Positions 1 through 5,076 of a stretch of DNA of 5,076 nt are shown here, in pieces (within the stretch, counting starts at the first letter, position 1; each line of letters starts with the position of its first letter). The position numbers and the translations under genes were made by a program. The notes beneath the pieces are model-generated. The model made no database searches. It was not told the origin of the DNA and was given only the letters and a program-made list of their open reading frames with translations. This DNA is from Bacteroidales bacterium (GTDB taxonomy: Bacteria; Bacteroidota; Bacteroidia; Bacteroidales; UBA7960): NCBI GenBank assembly GCA_007132865.1, contig SLNU01000021.1:1-5076 (forward strand), read 5' to 3'.

Positions 1-1530
1 GAGGTGATGGCCTCAGATGAATTTATGGGCCGGATGCCGTTCACCAAGGGCGAAGAGCTGACCCTCCAATTCCTGAAGGACGCCTATATGGAACTGGGGC
101 TGGAGCCTGCCTGGCATGGCAGTTATTTCCAGGAAGTGCCCCTGGTGCAAGTGGCCGTAAAGCCAGATCCGCAAATGCGGTTCGCCACGCCTGCCGGCCT
201 GATAGCCCTCGACTATATCCGTGACTTCGTCAGCTTCTCCCCCAGGGTCGAGGATGTGGCCCTGATAGAGGATGCCGGACTCATTTTTGCAGGCTACGGC
301 ATCGTGGCGCCGGAATATGGCTGGAACGATTATGAAGGGCTGGATGTGTCAGATAAGATCGTCGTGGTGATCGTCAATGACCCGGGCTTCGCCACGGGTG
401 ACCCGGATCTGTTCAACGGCAATGCGATGACCTATTACGGACGGTGGACCTATAAATTTGAAGAAGCGGCAAGACAGGGGGCACTCGGACTGATTATCGT
501 GCACGACACCCCCGGGGCGGGATACCCGTGGAGCGTGGTCACCAACGGAGCACAGATCCCGAACATGTACCTGGTAGACGAAAATGGCTATGCTGACTAT
601 GCACGCATCGAAGGCTGGATTACCACGGATGCGGCGGTCGGGGTGTTTGAGCATGGCGGACTGGACTTCGTGCAGCTTAAAAAGGCGGCCGCCGAAGTGG
701 GATTCCGCCCAGTTCACATGGACGTCAGGCTACAGAATTTCACCATGCAGAAAACCTTCCAGTACAATGTGTCGCAGAATGTACTTGGCTTGTTGCCCGG
801 CACGGACCTGGCCGACGAGGTCATCATTTATTCCTCCCACTGGGATCACCTGGGGATCGGTCCGCCACTCGATGGCGATTCGATTTACAACGGAGCGGTC
901 GACAACGGCACCACCACCGCCTGGATGCTGGAGATCGCACGCGCCTTTACAAAACTGGAAGAAAAGCCCCGCCGCTCCATTCTGTTCTTTTCTCCTACTG
1001 CCGAGGAACAGGGCTTGCTGGGCGCACATTATTACGCCGCAAACCCGGCCTTCCCCCTGCATAAAACCGTGGCGAACCTTAACAATGACCTGATGCTGCC
1101 CCTGGGACGCATGAAGGATGTGATGATCACCGGCTACGGACAGTCTGAGCTGGATGACCTGGTTTATGAAGCGGCGGCGTTGCAGGACCGCTACGTGGTG
1201 CCTGATCCCAACCCGCAGACCGGCATGTACTACCGGGCCGATCATTTTGCCTTTGCCAAGGCCGGGGTCCCGGCGCTTTTCGCAAGGGGCAATACACACC
1301 ACCGGGAGCACGGACAGGAATGGACCGCCGAACAGGAGAGGCTTTGGCTGGAAAACAACTACCACAAGCCCACCGACAAATACGATCCTGAGACGTGGGA
1401 CCTGGAAGGCATTGTCGAAGATGCCCGCCTGGCCTTCTACATTGGCTGGAAACTGGCGGGCAGCAATCACTTCCCGTCCTGGAAGGAGGGTTCGGAGTTC
1501 AAAGCCATCAGGGAGGCGATGATGGAATAA
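1..1530 (+). CDS. M28 family zinc metallopeptidase with PA-like insert, 5'-truncated
   Basis: Predicted co-catalytic di-zinc aminopeptidase or carboxypeptidase-like enzyme of family M28, probably acting outside the cytoplasm on peptides. The frame is open to the window edge; residue numbers here count the GTG at base 4 as 1. The visible protein opens with ASDEFMGR, which in this family follows a signal peptide and a short helix, so the true start lies upstream and the GTG/ATG at bases 4-9 are probably internal. Residues about 95-210 look like the PA-type insert (AGYGI, then NDPGF, then GALGLIIVHD). The M28 core follows, with all expected metal and catalytic residues visible: H279 and D281 in SSHWDHLG, bridging D300 in NGAVDNGT, E334 (general base) and E335 (ligand) in PTAEEQGLLG, D362 in LNNDLM, and H454 in YHKPTDKY. 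The C-terminus is complete with a TAA stop. The enzyme looks intact and active. Substrate specificity cannot be read from sequence, and the next gene is 112 bases away with no sign of coupling. Confidence 0.93.
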   Translation, partial: EVMASDEFMGRMPFTKGEELTLQFLKDAYMELGLEPAWHGSYFQEVPLVQVAVKPDPQMRFATPAGLIALDYIRDFVSFSPRVEDVALIEDAGLIFAGYGIVAPEYGWNDYEGLDVSDKIVVVIVNDPGFATGDPDLFNGNAMTYYGRWTYKFEEAARQGALGLIIVHDTPGAGYPWSVVTNGAQIPNMYLVDENGYADYARIEGWITTDAAVGVFEHGGLDFVQLKKAAAEVGFRPVHMDVRLQNFTMQKTFQYNVSQNVLGLLPGTDLADEVIIYSSHWDHLGIGPPLDGDSIYNGAVDNGTTTAWMLEIARAFTKLEEKPRRSILFFSPTAEEQGLLGAHYYAANPAFPLHKTVANLNNDLMLPLGRMKDVMITGYGQSELDDLVYEAAALQDRYVVPDPNPQTGMYYRADHFAFAKAGVPALFARGNTHHREHGQEWTAEQERLWLENNYHKPTDKYDPETWDLEGIVEDARLAFYIGWKLAGSNHFPSWKEGSEFKAIREAMME

Positions 1531-1591
1531 TCCGTCGTGCACGCATCCAACAGATCGGCTTTTTTCGGATCATACTCTTTTCTGCCATACA

Positions 1592-1614
1592 GCGTTCCGC
1601 GGATGCCTTTTTTT
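1592..1614 (+). terminator. Candidate Rho-independent terminator after the M28 gene
   Basis: GCGTTC pairs with GGATGC (bases 1592-1597 with 1601-1606) around a CGC loop, giving a six-pair stem that includes two G-T wobbles. One C and then seven T's (1608-1614) follow directly. It lies 62 bases past the peptidase stop and ends 28 bases before the regulator start, which suits a boundary between two units. The wobbles make the stem weak, so this is a candidate only. Confidence 0.4.
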
Positions 1615-1642
1615 AGTAAATTAGCCTACAAGCCTGGGGCCC

Positions 1643-2881
1643 ATGCTTTTATTCCTGTCGATACTCGGGGGCTTGCTCTCGGTGATACTGCTGTTGTTCA
1701 GTGGCAGGAAAAATATTACCACTGTCTATCTTGGCGCATTTTTCTTCCTGCTCAGCCTTTACGGGCTTTATCAATACGCCCTGGTTTACGCCAAATCGCC
1801 TTTCCTGATCGCCGTTTTCCTGATGAATTTTGCATGCATCACCTCACCGCTTTATTTAATCGGGCCGATGCTGTTTTGGTATGTACGCAGTGTACTCCGT
1901 GATAATTGGACCCTTCAAAGAAGTGACCTGTGGCACCTGTTACCGGCACTCATATTCTTTCTGGCTGCCTTACCCTACAACCATGTTCCCGCATCTCACA
2001 AATTGGAAATGGCGGGAGCCGTTGTCCTGGATATCGGGATTATCCAAGTTTACAAGACTACCATTTTGGCAGATTGGTTCTCCATCCAGGCAGTATACAT
2101 CAGCCGGCCCGCACTTGTCTTAATATATGCTGTCGGATCGGCCATCATCTACGCCCGGTATCTGCAGCAGGGGAACCTTTCGAAGGTGTTCTCAGGCCAA
2201 TACTTCATGCGCACCTGGCTTTTCCTGCTCATTGCGCTTGTTGCCATTATGACCTCTACGCATATTCTGCTTATTGCCAAAATGTTTGCGATGGAGTTCT
2301 CTGAGTTGTTCTTTACCCTGACCTTTCTTAGGTTATTCTGCTGGTCTGCACTCATCGTATTGCTGATTTCACCGTTGTTTTTCCCGACCGTTCTTTATGG
2401 CTTGCCCCGGGTACCTGAACCTACAGGCAAAACCAGGCAGCGGCGGCAAAAACTGCCGGTACCTGCAGCCAGCGCAGCAAATGGGCAAAAAATACTGCCC
2501 CCTGCGGCAACCAGTGCAAATCATTTTGAAAAGGAGTACCTGCAAGGCATTGGCCAGGAAGTGGAGTCATGCATGCAAGAGCATAAGCCTTACCTGGATC
2601 CGGACTTTAACCTGGCCTGGCTGTCGGCCCATGTGCGCATCCCGGCACACCATCTTGGCTATTATTTCCGTGAGGTAAGACAACAGCCGTTCACCGAATA
2701 CAGGAACTTCTGGCGTATAAACCACGCAAAGGAGCTCATCCAGGAGGGCAAGGCCAGCCTGCTGACCCTGGAAGCCATCGGCAAAATGTCAGGCTTCTCC
2801 TCTCGCAACACCTTCCGGTCCACATTCGAAAAATTTGAAGGCATTTGCCCAAGTGCCTATTCGGGCCGGATAAGGGAATAG
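1643..2881 (+). CDS. Membrane-anchored AraC-family transcriptional regulator (7TM N-terminus)
   Basis: Predicted one-component regulator that couples a membrane sensor to an AraC DNA-binding domain. In the 412-residue product, hydrophobic segments lie at about 1-20, 28-50, 53-80, 96-112, 150-172, 190-213 and 222-250, consistent with seven membrane helices. A basic then Ala/Pro-rich linker (about 256-295, with KTRQRRQK) follows. The AraC/XylS domain spans about 316-410. Its first helix-turn-helix lies at about 323-344 (NLAWLSAHVRIPAHHLGYYF). The second lies at about 374-398 and contains the family signature, LEAIGKMSGFSSRNTFRSTF, followed by the usual G-x-x-P-S-x-Y ending (GICPSAY). The start is well fixed: an in-frame TAG sits at 1622-1624 and ATG 1643 is the first conventional start after it. 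No clear Shine-Dalgarno site precedes it, as is usual in Bacteroidota. The ligand or signal and the target genes are unknown. The downstream lipoprotein gene is a plausible but unproven target. Confidence 0.9.
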   Translation: MLLFLSILGGLLSVILLLFSGRKNITTVYLGAFFFLLSLYGLYQYALVYAKSPFLIAVFLMNFACITSPLYLIGPMLFWYVRSVLRDNWTLQRSDLWHLLPALIFFLAALPYNHVPASHKLEMAGAVVLDIGIIQVYKTTILADWFSIQAVYISRPALVLIYAVGSAIIYARYLQQGNLSKVFSGQYFMRTWLFLLIALVAIMTSTHILLIAKMFAMEFSELFFTLTFLRLFCWSALIVLLISPLFFPTVLYGLPRVPEPTGKTRQRRQKLPVPAASAANGQKILPPAATSANHFEKEYLQGIGQEVESCMQEHKPYLDPDFNLAWLSAHVRIPAHHLGYYFREVRQQPFTEYRNFWRINHAKELIQEGKASLLTLEAIGKMSGFSSRNTFRSTFEKFEGICPSAYSGRIRE

Positions 2882-2918
2882 CATCCGACTAAACCCACAA
2901 TTGGGAATAACCCCGTGC

Positions 2919-2940
2919 TGGAGTCCTTGCTCCATTTTTA
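2919..2940 (+). terminator. Candidate Rho-independent terminator after the AraC gene
   Basis: TGGAG (2919-2923) pairs with CTCCA (2930-2934) around a six-base loop TCCTTG, followed immediately by TTTTTA. It begins 38 bases after the regulator stop. The stem is only five perfect pairs, so it is modest. The loop sequence is also one arm of a competing inverted repeat (2924-2930 with 2951-2957), noted separately. Confidence 0.45.
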
Positions 2941-2957
2941 TAAAAACGGTGCAAGGA
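2924..2957 (+). repeat. Inverted repeat TCCTTGC/GCAAGGA between regulator and lipoprotein genes
   Basis: TCCTTGC at 2924-2930 is the exact reverse complement of GCAAGGA at 2951-2957. The 20 bases between them contain the self-complementary TTTTTATAAAAA (2935-2946). The left arm occupies the loop and the start of the right stem of the candidate terminator at 2919-2940, so the two hairpins could not form together. The repeat is visible in the sequence; a role as operator or attenuator is only a guess. Confidence 0.4.
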
Positions 2958-3093
2958 TCCGGGTTCGTTTTCCCTACAATTTTTCAGCAATTCCTATTTT
3001 TCGCAAAAAACCGCATCCCATCGGCATGGCCATTTATTGAACCGGCCGGGGGGATGCTTTGCACCACATAACCCACACAAAAAAAGACACGCT

Positions 3094-4266
3094 ATGAAAA
3101 AAAGAAAAACCATCAAGCGCATTATCAATGGGGCTTTCCTCTTCATTGCAATGGCCATTGTGCTCCCCCTGGCTTTTCATTCCTGCCAGCAGGACGAACT
3201 GTTTGATCTGAATGAGATGTATGCACAAGAAGGGTATGAGAGTAAGGCCATACTTTTCCCTTACATCCCTACGGTTGTGTTCCCTGAGGTTTTTGTCGGA
3301 CCGGCCACTTTTTACCCTGCAAAAGGCAGGGTGCAGACACAGACCGTGGTCCTGGAAAACGAGGACTTTGCCAGCTTCCAGAGCACCTTCGCCCTGGTGA
3401 TACAGAATGGGGACGGAGGATCGAATACGGCCCAGAGCGTCACGGTTTCCGTGAATGGGATCCAGGAGTTCTCATCAAACAACCTCCGAAGAAACCCGTT
3501 GGTCATTACCCAAATGATCTACGACCTGGGGAAGTTCACCACCATCGACGTGGAGGTTAAAGGCAAGGACGGCAGCTATGTCACCTTATGGATTGAGGGG
3601 ACCAAGGGGCAGGCCGCCCAGACCTTCACCGACCCCCGCGACGGCAGGGAATACAAGACGGTTACCCTTGGCAGCCAGACCTGGATGGCGGAGAATCTGG
3701 CTTACTTGCCTGAAATCAGCGCCCTGAACGATCCATCATCAGAGCCAAGGTATTATGTGCATGGATATTTTGACACTGACCTTGGGGAGGCCAAGTCCAC
3801 TGCAGAATATGGAACATATGGGGCGCTATACAACTGGGGTGCCGCCACCACGGCCTGCCCACCGGGATGGCGACTGCCCACGGAGGCAGAGCTTGGTGAC
3901 CTTGAATATTACCTGAAAATCAGCGGACTCAGTTACGAGGGGGCAGTGAATTATGATCAGCATGCAAAAGCCCTTGCAGGCAAAACAAACTGGAGTGATT
4001 CAGAAGTGGAAGGATCCCCGGGATGGATGCCGGAGCTGAATAATAGCAGTGGTTTCTATGCCTTACCCGGAGGGGGCGTATCGGTCTCCACCAGCAAATG
4101 GACATTCTACCCTGTTGGGAATTCCGGGTTGTGGTGGACATCGACTTTGGGTTTATATGAATATACCAGCAGGGTATATTATTTATACTATGAAGATCCG
4201 GAAATCGGGCGTACTTATGCACACCAGACCGGTGAGGCCTATAGCGTCCGCTGCATCAAAGAATAG
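3094..4266 (+). CDS. Predicted surface lipoprotein with Fib_succ_major (F. succinogenes major paralogous) domain
   Basis: The product is a 390-residue predicted lipoprotein of unknown function. ATG 3094 is chosen because it gives a textbook signal peptide: a very basic start (MKKRKTIKR), a hydrophobic core at about 13-28, then a relaxed lipobox ending FHS before C31. The mature start CQQDE, with acidic residues soon after, resembles the Bacteroidota export signal that sends lipoproteins to the outer face of the outer membrane. Residues about 55-172 are a beta-rich, immunoglobulin-like region I cannot assign to a family; it contains FALVIQNGDGGSNT and a strand-rich end (SYVTLWIEGT). Residues about 178-389 are a Fib_succ_major domain, with DGREYKTVTLGSQTWMAENL, YGALYNW, CPPGWRLPTEAEL, SSGFYALPGGG, GLWWTST and the closing SVRCI. 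C255 and C387 are the only cysteines besides the lipid-bearing one and could form a disulfide. Proteins with this domain are often surface or secreted, but no activity can be assigned. The gene stands apart from both neighbours. Confidence 0.88.
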   Translation: MKKRKTIKRIINGAFLFIAMAIVLPLAFHSCQQDELFDLNEMYAQEGYESKAILFPYIPTVVFPEVFVGPATFYPAKGRVQTQTVVLENEDFASFQSTFALVIQNGDGGSNTAQSVTVSVNGIQEFSSNNLRRNPLVITQMIYDLGKFTTIDVEVKGKDGSYVTLWIEGTKGQAAQTFTDPRDGREYKTVTLGSQTWMAENLAYLPEISALNDPSSEPRYYVHGYFDTDLGEAKSTAEYGTYGALYNWGAATTACPPGWRLPTEAELGDLEYYLKISGLSYEGAVNYDQHAKALAGKTNWSDSEVEGSPGWMPELNNSSGFYALPGGGVSVSTSKWTFYPVGNSGLWWTSTLGLYEYTSRVYYLYYEDPEIGRTYAHQTGEAYSVRCIKE

Positions 4267-4278
4267 CGTTTTGAGACG

Positions 4279-4303
4279 GAATTAGCATGGGGTGGTATAA
4301 TTC
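4279..4303 (+). repeat. Short inverted repeat GAATTA/TAATTC after the lipoprotein gene
   Basis: GAATTA (4279-4284) and TAATTC (4298-4303) are exact reverse complements around a 13-base G-rich loop, 12 bases past the lipoprotein stop. The stem is A/T-rich and not followed directly by a T-run (TTTTG and TTTTT appear from 4313), so it is a poor terminator. It could equally be a chance repeat or an operator for the next gene. Confidence 0.25.
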
Positions 4304-4363
4304 TGGCACGGCTTTTGTTTTTATTCGGTTGAAGAAATGAATCTTCCCATAAATACAGAAGCC

Positions 4364-5076
4364 ATGAAAAAGTCAATGATTACCCTAGTAATTGCCCTCC
4401 TGTTCGCAGGAAGCGGAGTGCTCAAGGCACAGGCCACGGAAAGGGAATATCTTGGCCTGCCGGGGGACAACCTGAACCTCTATGCCGTGATGAACTTATT
4501 CCAGGAGTCGGAAACCCTTGAAGCCTTTGAAAGGGCCCTGAACGATCCTGAGCAGATGGTCAACAACCTCGACCTGAACGGGGACGGCTATGTAGATTAC
4601 CTCATGGTCCTTGATTACGCGGAAGGGAATGTCCACAACATCGTGCTACGGGTTGCACTCAACGAAAAGGATTACCAGGATGTGGCTGTTTTCGTGGTTG
4701 AGAAACTCCGGGATGGCGCTGTGCTGGTCCAGTTGATCGGCGACGAGGCTCTGTATGGAGAGAACTATATCATCGAGCCCATCTATGCCGAAAGACCGAA
4801 TCCAGGATACACTGGTGACAGGGGCACGCCTGCCAGAACAGGTGTGGTCACGACCACCTATTATGAAGTGGCTGCCTGGCCAATGGTCAGTTATATCTAC
4901 AGCCCGACCTACGTCGTATACCGCCCCTCATGGCGCTACGGCTACTACCCGGTTTACTGGCAACCCTGGAGGGCCCACTACTATCACTACTACTACGGGT
5001 TCCACCACCCCATGTATACCCACTATGTAACTTACTACCGGCCCTGGAGGCGTCCGCGGACCGTCGTTTACCACAC
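4364..5076 (+). CDS. Exported protein with DxNxDG loop and Tyr/Trp-rich tail, 3'-truncated
   Basis: The frame runs from ATG 4364 to the window end with no stop, giving 237 residues and an incomplete C-terminus. The N-terminus is a Sec-type signal peptide: MKKS, a hydrophobic core at about 6-20, and a likely cut near AQA at 22-24, with no lipobox cysteine. Residues about 30-140 form a compact region (GDNLNLYAVMNLFQ to DEALYGENYIIEPIY) that resembles hypothetical proteins I recall as common in Bacteroidota. Within it, DLNGDGYVDYLM (70-81) has the D-x-N-x-D-G-x-x-D pattern of EF-hand or dockerin calcium loops, but Met replaces the usual acidic residue at position 12. From about 165 on, the chain is dominated by Tyr, Trp, Pro, Arg and His (for example RYGYYPVYW, HYYHYYYGFHH, YYRPWRRPR). 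An in-frame ATG at 4337 would add nine residues, but 4364 gives the cleaner signal peptide. The function is unknown. It is separated from the lipoprotein gene by 97 bases and could share its transcript or have its own promoter. Confidence 0.82.
   Translation, partial: MKKSMITLVIALLFAGSGVLKAQATEREYLGLPGDNLNLYAVMNLFQESETLEAFERALNDPEQMVNNLDLNGDGYVDYLMVLDYAEGNVHNIVLRVALNEKDYQDVAVFVVEKLRDGAVLVQLIGDEALYGENYIIEPIYAERPNPGYTGDRGTPARTGVVTTTYYEVAAWPMVSYIYSPTYVVYRPSWRYGYYPVYWQPWRAHYYHYYYGFHHPMYTHYVTYYRPWRRPRTVVYH

Larger units (their letters stand above)
2882..3093. other. Intergenic region upstream of the lipoprotein gene
   Basis: This 212-base spacer holds the candidate terminator and inverted repeat near its left end. 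A possible Bacteroidota -7 element, TATTTTTC at 2995-3002, matches the TAnnTTTG consensus at five of six defined positions. No TTTG lies at the usual distance upstream; the nearest T-run is at 2968-2971. The last 20 bases before ATG 3094 are A-rich (ACACAAAAAAAGACACGCT), a common leader type in this phylum. An in-frame TTG at 3037 could extend the next gene but would bury its signal peptide. The promoter assignment is weak. Confidence 0.3.

Noticed and set aside
584..1093. 169-codon open frame on the + strand inside the peptidase gene
   Set aside because: It is out of frame with the clearly conserved M28 protein and has an Arg/Pro/Ser/Thr-rich composition typical of shadow translation.
730..1542. 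270-codon open frame on the minus strand
   Set aside because: It lies wholly antisense to the M28 catalytic core, whose zinc ligands are all intact. The translation shows no recognisable domain. It is a shadow frame caused by GC-rich codon use.
1617..1624. TAAATTAG as a Bacteroidota -7 promoter element for the AraC gene
   Set aside because: It misses one defined base of TAnnTTTG, has no TTTG at the right distance upstream, and would leave a very short leader overlapping the candidate terminator T-run. Not strong enough to annotate.
2894..2905. CCCACAATTGGG as a possible operator dyad
   Set aside because: It is short, with imperfect symmetry in its centre, and has no second copy in the window. 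A chance origin is likely.
3037..3093. N-terminal extension of the lipoprotein from TTG 3037
   Set aside because: It would place 19 residues (MNRPGGCFAP...) before a well-formed MKKRK signal peptide and hide the lipobox context. ATG 3094 fits much better.
4313..4357. Promoter for the last gene, with TTTG at 4314-4317 as the -33 element
   Set aside because: No sequence close to TAnnTTTG lies about 20 bases downstream, so the -33-like TTTG stands alone.
4755..5030. 91-codon Thr/Ser/Pro-rich open frame on the + strand
   Set aside because: It is an alternate frame of the Tyr/Trp-rich exported protein; repeated TAC and CAC codons read out of frame give the Thr-rich composition.

Overview
The window reads as a piece of a Bacteroidota chromosome, moderately GC-rich for that phylum. 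Four clues support this: a membrane-anchored AraC-type regulator with seven predicted membrane segments, a lipoprotein whose mature N-terminus (CQQDE) resembles the Bacteroidota surface-export signal, a Fibrobacter succinogenes major paralogous domain, and A-rich start regions in place of strong Shine-Dalgarno sites. The genus cannot be fixed from the sequence alone.

Layout, all on the + strand. (1) 1-1530 is the 3' part of a secreted-type M28 zinc metallopeptidase with an inserted PA-like domain. Its N-terminus, probably including the signal peptide, lies upstream of the window. (2) 1531-1642 is a short spacer with a candidate terminator. (3) 1643-2881 is a membrane-embedded AraC-family transcription factor. 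(4) 2882-3093 is a 212-base spacer with a small terminator-like hairpin, which overlaps a second, competing inverted repeat. (5) 3094-4266 is a predicted surface lipoprotein with an uncharacterised beta-rich N-terminal region and a C-terminal Fib_succ_major domain. (6) 4267-4363 is a spacer with a weak inverted repeat. (7) 4364 to the window end is the 5' part of an exported protein with a DxNxDG calcium-loop-like motif and a tail extremely rich in Tyr, Trp, Arg and His. It has no stop codon inside the window.

Three of the four proteins are, or probably are, exported (peptidase, lipoprotein, aromatic-tailed protein), and the fourth is a regulator placed to sense something at the membrane. The spacers of about 100-210 bases and the terminator-like hairpins suggest separate transcription units, not one operon. 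A shared regulon is possible but nothing in the sequence proves it. I found no RNA gene, mobile element, CRISPR array, origin or obvious new system. The most interesting points are the uncharacterised parts of the last two genes and the competing hairpins ahead of the lipoprotein gene.
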